From NCBI GenBank assembly GCA_018806915.1, contig JAGKQI010000022.1, positions 248,001 to 312,000 on the forward strand: 64,000 nt of DNA, in the 5' to 3' direction. How positions within the stretch are numbered: the stretch's first letter is position 1; the number at the start of each line of letters is the position of its first letter. The translations under genes were made by a program, and so were the position numbers. The notes beneath the pieces were generated by a model. That model was not told the DNA's origin, ran no database searches, and saw only the letters and a program-made list of their open reading frames with translations. Below are positions 52,591-63,991 of this stretch, one piece after another. The DNA comes from Phytophthora colocasiae. Lineage: Eukaryota; Oomycota; Peronosporomycetes; Peronosporales; Peronosporaceae.

Positions 52591-52754
52591 TGTGGTGTAG
52601 TGGATCCGCTGGAATGAGCAGGGATCCAACGCTCACACACGGCGCCCAGACACTGACTAACGGAGGGGGTATTCCGATAACCGTGGGGTTGCTGAGGCTC
52701 ACCTTGTGTACCCGTCAGTGGGCGGGATCTGCTCTCTCAGGAACGGGAGAGTGT
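52591..52754 (-). repeat. Inverted LTR-end fragment of the E3 family
   Basis: The reverse complement of 51107-51270 with one visible difference (CGGAGTACC versus CGGAATACC). It starts TGTGGTGTAG and is cut off exactly where the E3 5' LTR starts, so it is a truncated copy in opposite orientation. Confidence 0.85.
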
Positions 52755-53993
52755 GGTGAAGCGAACGAGAATCTTTCCCGGAAAGGCAATATCAGCCACG
52801 AAGCTGAAGAGGGCCGGAACAAGCGACAGGGGGGACCTGTGATACCCAGATCTGAGGCGAATCAGACGAAGGTACGATGGGTCCCGCTCGGGAACAGGCA
52901 ACGGAGATGCCTGCGGAAGGTCATTCAAGGGACGTGGAGCGGTGGTCGATGGTGATCGGAGCCCTACCGGGTGGGAGAGTGAGAAGATCAAGGGTGTTCT
53001 CGTGCGGTCGGCGATGACGGGGTCCTAAGTGGGTACGATCTTGGCGCACGGATCCTTCTAACGACATGATCCTGATTCTCCGGGCGGCGACGAAGCAGGA
53101 TCGCGGTGTGGTGCTCTCCCGTTTAAGTACGATATCAACTCCGGATCGAGCTCAGCCCCAGACTTGGCGTGGACACTTCTACCGGCTTGATCCTGGTTCC
53201 TCAGGCAGTGACCAAGTGGGATCACGCGACGATCACCTCCCGGTTAAGTGCGAGATTAGCTCCCGATCAGGGTTAGGGGAACCAAGTTAGGAATCAGCCA
53301 TGTAGCCAGCGTCATGTGATCGTAGGATAGTAAATCAGGATGGGACTAGTAGCCATAGGAATAACCATAAACAGACTCGAATTTGCCCTGAACCACTCAA
53401 GTGCCTTCGCTACGCCTGGAACCGGGAACCACATTGGCCCTACAAGCATCTGAAGGTAAGGATACGTGACCTAGTATAGCGGTTAAGACTGGATAATATA
53501 TTGGCCAGCTTTGCCCTATCTAGTGAACTGTCCTTTAAGTGCAAACCCCGGATCGGAAGGAATTGTTTGTTTAGCCTAACGATCCCGTCGAATCTCGCCC
53601 CCTCAAGACCCCCGCTATCGGAAGCGGAAAACAACGGAAAGGAAGGGACTGGATCCCGAACATTGGACTATTGGAAGACCTGGATCAAGGACCAGGCACC
53701 CGGATCAAGGCTCGAGAGCTCGCCTACAACCGGGATCAAGTACCCCGAGGTGGAGTGAAGAACTTCCACGCTACCTCACACCCATACGTCCCACAAGACC
53801 TTCTTCCGACCTTCAAGACATCTTCAGAAGTCACCTGGAAGAGCGTAACCCGCCTACCGACGGGTACACAAGGTGAAACTACACACAGCTAGATCACGGA
53901 TCATCGGGGGACCCCCTCCGTTAGTCGGTGTCTGGGCGCAAGTGGTGATCGAGACCTGCTTTAACAAGATTTTGGCAGATCCGCTCCACCACA
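52752..53993 (+). repeat. E3 5' LTR, about 1242 bp
   Basis: Starts TGTGGTGAAGCG and ends GCTCCACCACA (the same 7-bp inverted ends as the solo LTR). The last 150 bp share CCCCCTCCGTTAGTCGGTGT and CGGGTACACAAGGTGA with the solo LTR. It is followed by TGGTGCGCGTGCCCGG from 53995, a good primer-site candidate. It is rich in GATC. Confidence 0.7.
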
Positions 53994-56329
53994 ATGGTGC
54001 GCGTGCCCGGATCTTCTGGTGACTTCGGATATCACCGTGAGTCCCAAGAAGATGTCAAGGTAAAAGAAGAACAAGGGGAAGAAGTGCCTACGAATGTTGG
54101 ATCGACGGAGGCACCGCTGAAAACAGAAAGATCCACAGATCAGCAGAGTTCTGGGAGAATCTCTACTGACAGACACGAGGCATATCTGGATCACGATCCA
54201 GACTTTGAAGAAAAACCTCGAATTCCTCCCAAAGCCTCCTCAGGGGCCACCGCGGATCTCGATGAGAATCGAGATCCGCAAACGAGCGATAAGGAACCGG
54301 CGAAACCAAAACCTAATCCGCTCACCAAGTCCGCGGCCGCTTCAAGATCGACGAAGAAGAAGAAGATCAAGAACACCCGAGCGAAACTGAAAGCCCCAGA
54401 TTCAGGATCCGAAGACGTCGTTAAGTCAAGGTCAATCAATGATCACCAACGATGCAATCGAGATGGCTTATTACCGTAGAGTGCTAAGTGAGATCCTGCT
54501 CCAGGACCCCGTCCTGACGATACAGGCTCGCCAGATCGGAGAGCTATCCGGTCCAGTGTCGAGACCCCCGACCACTACTGACCGCCTGAATGCAGTGAAG
54601 GTCCAGCTGGACCTACTCCAAGAAGCGGGTCTGGTGGCGGGAGAGTTCGATCCGAACTCTCTATTCGACATGGAACTTCGAACTATTCAGACTGCGACTC
54701 AAGGCCTATTCGATGCCCTCAAGATCTTGGTTGGCGAGCGATCACGAACGCCGGGCTAGGCTACCAGACCGGATCGTCGCATTATGCATCAGCCACATCG
54801 GAACCGGACTCAGATAGCCCCAGAGGCCCACCACGCATGTCGCTGGGCCCCTCCGGAGCTAAGTTCCTGAAGTCACGAGTCAAGAAGCAGGACCAGCGAT
54901 CCACGGAGTTGAAAATGGAGCCAAAGATGCTTGACCAAGCGAAAAGTCGACAGGCAATAACTGATCACGTTAACCCAAAAGCTAAGCCTCCCGGATCCGA
55001 CGGAAAGCTGAACCAATACTTCCAGATGGCGATGGATCGGTTCCTAAAGGAACAAAGTCAGTTGATCCCGAGAAACCCGGTCCGGGGAACGTCCGATGTG
55101 GACATGGAGTCGGTCGCAACCCAGGATCCAGATTCCTGGGAATACGATCCCGATGACTTGGTGATACCAAACATTGGCCGATCTACACCAAGTCGAGCTG
55201 CAGTTGCCTCAGCCGCCATCGGGCCAGGGGGGTCCTCGGTGATCCAAAGGGTTCGGATCTCGGCGATCTCGGATTTGAAGGAATTTGCTGGTAAGGATCT
55301 GGACGAAGATCGCGCACAAGCCTGGATCAGCAAAGTCAAGTCAGCGTTTCAGCGTGATCAAGCCACGGAAGAGAAAAAATGCCTTACGTTCGCTGACCTG
55401 ATGATCGGTCCAGCTAAGAATTGATATCGCCAGCTAGGTCGGACCACGAAGACCTGTTGGGCAGATTTGCTCGATAGTTTCCAAACACAATATTGCGGAC
55501 TGGGAATGTATGTTGCGTGGCAATACTACCATACCCGCAAACGATCTGAAGAGACCCCTCTGGATTACCTTTATCGGCTCAACGTAGCCGCTCTGAGAGC
55601 TAAACTCAAAATCAAGGATGGGAACCCCAAAGCTCGTCGGGAGCACGTCGACCATTATATCGAGACATTAGGTGATCCCGAGCTGGCCGATTGGCTGACC
55701 CTGCTTCGGTTCACGGATGTCGAGGATCTAGAGGAAGTGCTTCGCGCGCGAGAGAGAGAGCGAAAAGTAGACAGCGTAAGTCCGCATTCGGCTCGAAATA
55801 TCGGCAGAAGATACCCGCTAGCGCCCTAACAGCGCCAGCTCGGGCTGTGGTGCGCGCGATTCAGGCCCATGATCCAAGTTCAGAGTCAGAAGAAGTCTCA
55901 GGATCGGACGGATCCGACTCCGAAGGCGACCTCCGGAGAATTTATCTCGCTGCGGCAGATGACAAGTCAACGGGTGCTGGGGGCGTTCCCCACCAGGCGG
56001 ACCAACCACGATCTCACGCGAACACGCAAGATCGGAGACGGATCCCAGATCGTCGCGGCTCGCCGGATCATGATCGGAGCCGCTGTTCGCACTGCTGTGG
56101 GTCCCGGAAGCATACGGATCTGGACTGTTGGAGGCGTCTAACCTGCGATAAGTGCGGGAAAAGAGGTCACCCGACAGACCGCTGTCTGTATACCTGTCGC
56201 GGTTGTGGGGAAATCCATGAGGCTGGGGAATGCCCCATGGAGGAATTCTACAACCAGATCCGCAAGTGGTACGACCCGACTCGACATGCTGGGTTGTTCC
56301 CCGAGAAGGTGGAAAAGATGTTAAACTAG
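53994..56329 (+). pseudogene. gag: E3 gag with three CCHC-like knuckles, frame-broken
   Basis: ATG 53994 lies directly at the LTR end, and its second codon overlaps the candidate primer site. Frames 53994-54479, 54439-54759, 54837-55829 and 55691-56329 carry successive parts. First is an acidic disordered N-terminus; then capsid (FAGKDLDEDRAQAWISKVKS, WADLLDSFQTQYCG, SEETPLDYLYRLNVAALRAK). Last are three zinc knuckles near 56075-56240: CSHCCGSRKHTDLDC, CDKCGKRGHPTDRC and CRGCGEIHEAGEC. An in-frame TGA at 55422-55424 sits where a Trp codon (TGG) would fit the capsid motif (AKN*YRQL). Three further frame changes are needed. Confidence 0.8.
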
Positions 56330-56333
56330 GACG

Positions 56334-57417
56334 CTCGCCGGTTTGGAAACCGGTACGAGCCGAGCGTTCTGAGTACTGCATCTATGCATATGTGAACAAG
56401 AAATCGAGAGATCAAGATAGGGAGAGTTCGGATCTGCGCGGTAATACATGTAAGTTGTATTCGTATACTGCTAGGATCGCGAGCCTTCCCCGGGTCGATG
56501 AGTTCTCTCGATCTGGTGCGGAGGTGGCCTTGGACCTCAAGGAAGGAGAATCCAGGGGGTATTGGAAATACCACGCACCAGGAAAATGGTTCCGCCAAGC
56601 CAAGATCTCAGGCAAGATCAATCATGAAAGAGCGATCTTGCACCTGGACACTGGCGCCGAGGTATCCATCTTGGATACCGCCTTTGCTCGTAAGGTTGGG
56701 TGCCACTTTGACACTAGTCAGAAACAGGAGTGTGTTGGGATCGGTGACAATGTGTATACCACCGAAGGGAGAACGAGGATTAAGATCACGCTTGCGGGAT
56801 ACTTGGTTTACTTTTTCGATATTTGGATCGGGGATCTGTCCGGACAAGACGCGGTCCTGGGTATGGATTTCATGATCCCGGCTGGGGTCCGGATGGATCT
56901 AGCGAAAGGATCGATGTGCCTACCTAATGAAGTGGGGATCCCACTTAATGGTCGTAAGAGATTATATGGGGAAAACGTAAGATCAGTGAAGCTGGAAGGA
57001 GATTTGAGTATACCGGTTGGGGAATCTGAGGAGATCGCATCAAGAGTGAAATTATCAGCGACGGAGAAATTATGGGTGACCAGAGGCGGCCGATGGGTAC
57101 CTACAGTGGTGAATGGACCCGGCCGAACTCGGTACTTAGTGATCACGAATTTGAGCGAGAAAATTCTACGACTGGATCACCGATTACATGTCGGAATGGT
57201 ACTTGATCAGGAAAAAGTGCCTCGATTCCCCGGGTTTGTGTCGATCGGATCCCGACGTTACATGGAGTGGCAGAATCTAGCTCTAGAAGCGACAGTGGAC
57301 GCAAGACCGGAACCTCAGGAATCCGTCGGAATTTCCTTACCGTCGGTCGAACGACCAAACTACGATACGCCGCGATCCATACTCTGCCGAGGTCGGACGA
57401 CCAAGATCGATCCTGAC
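56334..57417 (+). CDS. E3 retropepsin-like protease region of pol, truncated
   Basis: One open frame (open from 56230) gives an N-terminal linker, then HERAILHLDTGAEVSILDTA (active-site DTGA), DIWIGDLSGQDAVLGMDFM (the flap-distal ILGxDF motif) and a beta-rich domain ending at the E4 junction. The 3' end of the frame (57418-57435) is E4 LTR sequence. This protease looks intact, unlike E2's. Confidence 0.8.
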
Positions 57418-57829
57418 TGTAATGGGTCTACTTAGACCCACTAGGTGGAGTACACGTGCGCTTACGTGTATGAGGAAGCGTGCAATTAGAATAGACTTAA
57501 TTTAAGTATACTTATTTAAATAAGTATAATTAAATCAAATATAACTAAATTAAACTGCAAAATACCGTAAAATGAGAACTGTTATTGAATTTGGCATAAG
57601 CCAATTATGGACCTCCTAAAACTGTTTGTTATCTATTTCTAAAGGGTCTGCCAACCACACGTTGACAGAAACTCTGCTCAGTGATTGGTAGAAATCCGTT
57701 ACTTTCTACCAATAATATGCACAAATGCACACGAACCACCCGTCTGAGGCCCGTTTCCAACCTCTAACAGTTATCCTAACTGTTAGAGTTACAAGTGGTA
57801 CAACCACTTGTACGTGTAACCCCGTTACA
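57418..57829 (-). repeat. E4 3' LTR, 412 bp
   Basis: The ends TGTAATGGG and CCCCGTTACA form an imperfect inverted terminus (TGTAA/TTACA). On the minus strand a tract CGGGGGGATGG (57830-57840) precedes it, which fixes the orientation. Its centre is AT-rich. It contains hairpins such as 11-bp arms at 57684-57713 and 57762-57788, and a 22-bp perfect palindrome starting TATACTTATTT near 57510. Confidence 0.75.
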
Positions 57830-57840
57830 CCATCCCCCCG
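57830..57840 (-). promoter_or_regulatory. E4 polypurine tract
   Basis: CCATCCCCCCG on the plus strand, so the purine tract CGGGGGGATGG on the minus strand lies directly before the 3' LTR. Confidence 0.65.
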
Positions 57841-57930
57841 ATAAGATTCGACGTATCGGAATCGACACGTCAATCAACAGAACTTGACAAGACCGTCAAG
57901 TTCCTGAGAGAAATCCGAGTTCATTTCGCA

Positions 57931-59459
57931 ATGGACTCGCCAACGCCCACGTCTCCGTCCGCTTCTGCGGACGCGCAAGCTGGTGGTGGTTCTGCAGCAG
58001 GAACAACAACCTCAGCAGTGCCTACTAGCACTGTTGCTTCCAGCGGTCCGACAGAGAAGCTCTCTGTCACCGCCTACCATGCTCTCCACAAGGAGAAACA
58101 AGCGAAGAAGACCTCTTCTTCGCTAGCAGAGATTAAGAATCCTGCTGTCCCTCTCAAAGAACTCTTTGGAGAGGACTATGAAGACATCCTCGACTACGAC
58201 GAGGATGTCGAGGAGGGAGAGCTTGATGTCAATCCTCCCGCTCCCGTGTCTTCGTCCGAAGACACGTCTGACCCACCCGTGGGGTCACGACGACCTCATG
58301 TTGAGGCCTCGGACGCTTCAAGCTCGAAGCGTCCGCGCAATGATGATGAAGCGTCCCTCATGTTGAGGGCGCTCACTGCTCCACGCACTGATCCTCCAGT
58401 GCGTGCTCCATGGATGCCTACTGAGGCACAAATCCATGAGTGGTCCGGTGCTAGCTCACCACCGAACCCGATACTGTTGTACGCATGCAACAGTATCAAC
58501 GACGACGACGTCGCCGCTGAGGTTGTCTTTGAGTCCGAGACTCAAAGACGCGACTACTATATCGGGCTCTTTCATGAGCTCCGATACTATGCAGCGAAGA
58601 AGACTTCGCGCAAGAGCAAAGTGCCAGAGTAGCAGGCACTTTGTCAGTCGTGGAACGCCTTTGCTGAAAACTTCAACAAAGACCCAAAGGCATATCGCGA
58701 GCGCGTCGCTGCGGCTCGCGATCGCTACTACACTTACACTACACGTGGTAAGTGCGAACGCCTCCATGATCAGTCCATGGAAGCGGGGATCCCATGTGCC
58801 GTTCCCTTCGGCACACCCTACCCGTGTTGCCAACCCTTGGCAACACGTCTCTCAGAAAGTGATCTCCTGGGGTACACGCTTGTCCGCGTATCCGATCACA
58901 TCAAGGAGCTTCGTGGTCGTCTTGTGCTACGCGAAGCTCCGAGTGTTGTGGCTGACCGCAGCACTCCTCGTGCAGGGCTAACCCCTGTAAGTTATGGTGG
59001 CCTTCGTACGCCCTCACCATTTCCGGAACGTTCCATCAGGACATTTCGCGGCTCCCACGTATCTCGATGGGGAGGAAATCCTCTCCAACGAATACGAAAA
59101 CGAACCCCTTGAGAGTTCGTTCTCTTATGAGCCACGATCCGCTCCACAATCCAGCGGATCGCTCCACGCGCGTCGCGCAACGGCGGCGGAGGGGGTGGGA
59201 ACACTCCCTCCGCATGGTCAACGCTATGACCATGACGATCGTGCCCTGCACGATCGAGTTGCTGCGCTGGAGCAGACACAGAGCGCTGAGATAGCGGCTC
59301 TGAAGCAGGAGGTTCGTGTCCTCTGTGCTGAGGTCTGCGAGGCAGCTGGCACTGCCTCGAACCTCTCGTCCGGTGTTGAACCGGTTGACCGACCGCGTTG
59401 ACGGTCTCGAGAAGGCCTTCCAGGCCTCTCGCACTCCTCAGTCGGGCTACCAACCCTAG
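57931..59459 (+). pseudogene. Antisense reading frame of E4, about 500 codons, acidic with C-terminal coiled coil
   Basis: From ATG 57931 (MDSPTPTSPSASADAQAGGG) an acidic, Ser/Pro-rich region leads to helical sequence (SETQRRDYYIGLFHELRYYA). An in-frame TAG (58630-58632) is followed in the same frame by WNAFAENFNKDPKAYRERVA and SDHIKELRGRLVLREAPS to about 58990. A +1 frame then carries DRALHDRVAALEQTQSAEIA, a coiled coil, to 59401, and a last frame (NRLTDRVDGLEKAFQA) ends at TAG 59457-59459. The right half runs opposite to the pol chromodomain and linker. Known plant Tat-lineage elements also carry antisense extra ORFs between pol and the 3' LTR. No family is recognised. It could instead be gag of an ambisense arrangement, which I consider less likely. 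Confidence 0.55.
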
Positions 59460-62400
59460 GTAGTACGTGCTGCACGTACGGCTTCAACCGCCCGATGTAG
59501 AAGGTCGGGTGGAGCCTCATGCTGGACGGTATGTCCAGCCGGTACGCGTTGCCGTGCTGTTCAAGTACTTTGAACGGCCCAATGAATCTTGGAGCAAGCT
59601 TTCTTGCTCCAAAGTCAGACACTGCATCATGTTTAAGCAAGTTTTGTGTAGCTAACAAAACTAATGAACCCACTTTGAATTCATTTATGTTGCCCCTACC
59701 AACATTATCAACGTTCAGCTTCTGTCGATCGACAGAAGCTGCGATAGCATCCTGGACAAACCGTATGACGGCTTGTCTTCGCTGGACAAGTCTAGCGCAC
59801 CCGAGCTGAATCCTTTCAGCTTGTCGCCCTTGTCAACAGCAGGCCCTGCCTGCTCGCTATCATCTCTCATGTCTGTGCCCGGCACGGCCACGCGCGCTCG
59901 TTCGTGCTCGAACGAGACGTCGCACGCGTCACCGCAGCTGATAGTGTGCTGCTATCTCTTGCATTCTTCGGTTGTTCAGACGCAACCGTAGATCCTCCCC
60001 CACTTAAGGAGGAAGCTACCCCGCCGAGCATGCTCGGCAATCGTGGATGCCTCATGGCGTTCACGTAGAACGGTGTATTCCCTGTCGAGGCATGCACCGA
60101 GTTGTTGATGGCAAACTCTGCCATCGGCAAGCACTCGCTCCAGTGCGGGAACGAGTGAGCGTAGCTCTTCAGCGTGTCACCCAGTACGCGGTTGACACGT
60201 TCGGTCTGTCCGTCCGTCTGCGATGATCCGCAGTCGACATTGATAGCTGTGAACCAAGAAGTGTAAACACTTCTTGCCAGAACCGCGCTGTGAAGCGTGG
60301 ATCACGGTCCGACACAATGTCGAGCGGCATGCCATGGTGTTTGAACACCATGTCAACAAACAGTCGCGCAGTCTGCGCGGCTGTAACAGTAGCCGGGACG
60401 GCAGCAAGATGAACCATCTTGCTGAATCGGTCCACAAAGACAACGATGCCCGTCCTCCGCTTGCTGTCAGGCGGAAGACCGAAGACAAAGTCCATGGACA
60501 TGGACTGCCAACACTCCGACGGAGTCGGTAGTGATTGAAGAGGAGCCTGCGAGAACTGCGCAGGCTTCACGCGTTGACAAACCTCGCAAGCACGTACGTA
60601 CTTGCGCACCCGCTTGTACTGGTAGTGCCAGTAGAAGTCACGCGTGAGAAGAGTGTATGTCTTCTCACGACCCGGATGCCCTGCCGTGGGGGCATCGTGA
60701 TACTCGAACATGATCCTCAACCGGAGGTCATGATCATTCGGAACGACAATGCGATCCGCATTGTCGTCTACTGCACTGTACAACAGTAGGCCTTCGTGTA
60801 CACGATAGCGGTGTACACGAGCTCGAAGATGAGGGGTTAGCTTCCGACGTGCCACGTCGGAAGGTGCTGCGAGGAACTCCAGCAGCCCCTTCGCGTCTGC
60901 ATCTCTTGCATACGCGTTCTTCACGTCGTCAATCAACGTTGACGACGGCACACTTGTCCTCACGACGCCAACAACGTTGGCGTCGACCGTCTCCGCATAG
61001 TCAGGTCGACGCGATAACACGTCGGCCACTACATTGAGTCTTCCGGGTTTGTACTCCACCCGGAAGTTGTACTCCGCGAAGAAGGACAACCATCTCGCCA
61101 TACGTTGCGAGATGTGCGGCGACTTAATCGCCGTACGCAATGATGCGTGGTCTGTATAGACCACGAACGGTCTACTCCCAAGTAGATACACTCGGAACTT
61201 TGCGAGTGCATACTTCATGGCAAGGAGCTCCTTGTCATGTACGGGATAGTTACGCTCAGCTGGCTTCAGCTGACGCGATTGATAGTAGACTACACGATCA
61301 CGCTCTTCGTGATCGTGTTGCATCAATGCACATCCGATTGCAAAGTCGGATGCATCGCACACTACGTGGAATGGACGATCTTGGTCCGCCACGGCCAAGA
61401 TCGGCGCTTCAGTCAAGCCCTGCTTGACTGCACCGAATGCCTCCTCGCACTCGGTCGTCCAAATCCACTCAGCTTCTTTCTTAAGAAGCTGTGACAACGG
61501 GCGAATCTTGCCCGCATGGTTGTCCACGTACTTGCACAAGTACGTGGCAAAGGAACTGCCTCAGTTCCTTCACATTGGATGGCGTGGGCCATTCATTGAT
61601 CACTCCTGACCTTCTCTGGGTCAGGGCGCACGCCGTCTTTCCCCACGAGACACCCCAGCACGGGTATCTCGCTCGCCCCGAAGATACACTTCTTCAGGTT
61701 CGCATAGAGCTTATGTTTCCTCATAAGCTCTAGCAGCTTCCGGAGATGCACCTTGTGCATCTCAATGTCCATCTTCCGTTCACAGCCCGGCTGTGGACGA
61801 ACACGTCGTCGAAGTAGCTCGGTGCGAAGTCGCGCACCGAGCGCAATAGATGTGTCACGCATCTATTGAACGTCGCAGGGGCGTTCTTAAGCCCCTGTGG
61901 CATGACAAGCCAATCCCAAAGCATACCGCTTGGAGTGCTTACCGCTGTGAGAGGGATGTCCCTCTCACGCATGAGGATCTGATAGAATCCATCACGCAGA
62001 TCTAGAGCACTGAAGATAGTGCTCAAGGCCATCGAATCGATGATAACATCTTTTCGCGGTATCGTCGCATCGTTCAGCTTGTTATACGCATGAACGATGC
62101 GCCAGCCGCCCGGTGGTTTCTTAACACAGAACGTTGGAGCACTGTGCGGGGACTTTGACTCCCGCACTTTGACCTGCAAGGCGACGACTTTCAAAGAAGT
62201 CGTCGATCGCTTGAACTTGTTCACGCGGCAGTGGCCACTGCCGTGTAACACAGTACTTCGTGCCCGGCACGAGGTCAATCTCGTGCTGTACGCCCTTGTC
62301 CTTCGGAAGCTCCGAAGGAATCTCGTCCGGGAGTACATCCTTGTACTCCCGCAGAATCTCGTAATAGGGACTCGACTTCAACGAGTCCCAACTCTGCTCC

Positions 62401-63991
62401 TCGAAGCGTTGCTTCTTGGTCTTCGCACTGAGGGGGTCATCGCCCTCAGTGATGCCATCGACGACGAGCTGCTTCAGCTCCTCGGCTTCGCGATCCACTC
62501 TCTCGATATCCGAGAGAATGCAAATTTGTTCGATGCGTCCATCGTACAAGTCCCGCGCGAAGCGCTTCCAACTCATCGTTGGAAGTGCGGTCAACGCCGA
62601 CGCACACGTCGGCGGATTCTCCAACCGCATCCTCTGGTACTGTAACCCAGTACCAGTACGTGTCAAGACGTTCAACGTCTCGACACTCGGTGTCTGCCCT
62701 GCAGATACACCCTCCTCAGTCACGGACTGAGACTCACACAGCTCACTGAGCTGGTGCCGCGCGCTCTGATACTGTAACGCAGTATCAGTTCGTGTCAAGA
62801 CGTTCAACGCCTTGACACTCGGTGTCTGCACCGCAGACACACCCTCCACAGTCACGGACTGGGACTCGCAAAGCTCCCTGAGCTTGCGCCGCGAAGGTCT
62901 GCCATGGAGCTCAGCTCCAGGCGCTCCACGTCCAAGGCATACCACCTCGGACGGGACTTTATCGCTATCGTCAGCGGATTCCTTCCGCTGACTCGCACAT
63001 TCAAGCACTGCTTGTGTGCCGCTCATCGCGTGCAGCACCGCTGCACGTGAGCACGCAATTTTTCTGGTGCTGGACGTTTGCAACCGCTGCGCCTCCATCC
63101 GCTCCTACGGATGGAGCAACTTCACCCGCTACTACGGATGAAACAACCGCATCGTCGACTCTCGGAGTCGACGTGCTCTCGCTAGCTTCCTGCGCTAGCG
63201 AGTGTTCGCTTGTACACGTATCGTCAGCTCCCAGAGCTGGCGCACGCCTTTCGGTTCCCCGAATTTATTCATTTCGTCAACTCCCAGAGTTGACGCGACG
63301 TCGTCGGCGCGACCCTTGGGGGCTTGAAGTACCTCCAAGGATACCGGTATTGTACCTTCTCTCAGGTGAATCGCATTCACCTGACCATCACTCATGTGAC
63401 CGCGACCCTTCGGCTCAGATTTCTGGTCGACACACATTTTCTCACAACGACTCCCGGAGTCGTTGATGGTCGCCGGCGGCGATCGGAGGCAGCGGCGGAT
63501 GCTGCTCAACTGGGGATTCACATGCACCGGCCGGTGCATGGGCAGCACTGACAGGGCCATCGCTCTCGGTCGCGCATGTGTTGTTGAAGCGTACGAGCGT
63601 ACGCTTCTCCCAGTTGATCACCGGGTCATGCCGTGCACGCCACGGCATGCCTAATACCAAGTCGAACTTATCGTCTAGATCCAAGACGATAAGATCTTCT
63701 ACAAACGTCCTTCGTTTGTAAGAGAAGCGCACACGGACCACGCGCTTCTCTCTCCTTACGGTGGCACCTGTGGCCAACCGCGCCTCCAACACACCGCGAG
63801 GCGTGTCCTGTCTCTTCGACGTCAAGCCTTCGAAGACTTCCCTGTCGAACAAAGTTGTTCGACGCGCCCGAGTCCACTAGGGCACGAAGAGAGTTTACTC
63901 TCTTCGACATCACGTTCAGGATGACAAGGTTTGGCTTGTCATCTTGCAGCTTACAGCGAGAAACCTTTTCGCTGGGGGCAGCAGCCTTCAA
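58992..63991 (-). pseudogene. pol: E4 pol: protease, reverse transcriptase, RNase H, integrase, chromodomain
   Basis: Read right to left: protease (RALVDSGASNNFV, then VLDLDDKFDLVLGMPW) at 63990-63550; a long acidic linker; reverse transcriptase (PPGGWRIVHAYNKLND, FSALDLRDGFYQILM, MPQGLKNAPATFNRC, intact active site SYFDDVFVH) at 62340-61800; RNase H (FHVVCDASDFAIGCALMQHD, YTDHASLRTAI, GRLNVVADVLSRRPDY); integrase zinc region (HDAPTAGH ... CEVCQRV) and core (MDFVFGLPP, DIVSDRDPRFT) at 61540-60170. Then come MAEFAINNSVHASTGNTPFY, the GPY/F module (LAPRFIGPFKVLEQHGNAYR, then LKPYVQ) and a chromodomain (IVERIVAHKRTNSQGVRFRI, then WRGFPPHRDTWEP) ending at TAA 58992-58994. Frame changes separate most blocks, so it is not translatable as read. 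Confidence 0.9.

Larger units (their letters stand above)
52752..57417 (+). mobile_element. E3: Ty3/gypsy fragment (5' LTR, gag, protease), cut by E4
   Basis: 5' LTR, then gag and protease frames in the order of a gypsy element. Sequence is continuous to 57417, where the E4 LTR begins, so reverse transcriptase and the rest are missing from this window. GATC is strongly over-represented from 49441 through 57400 in E3-family sequence. Confidence 0.8.
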
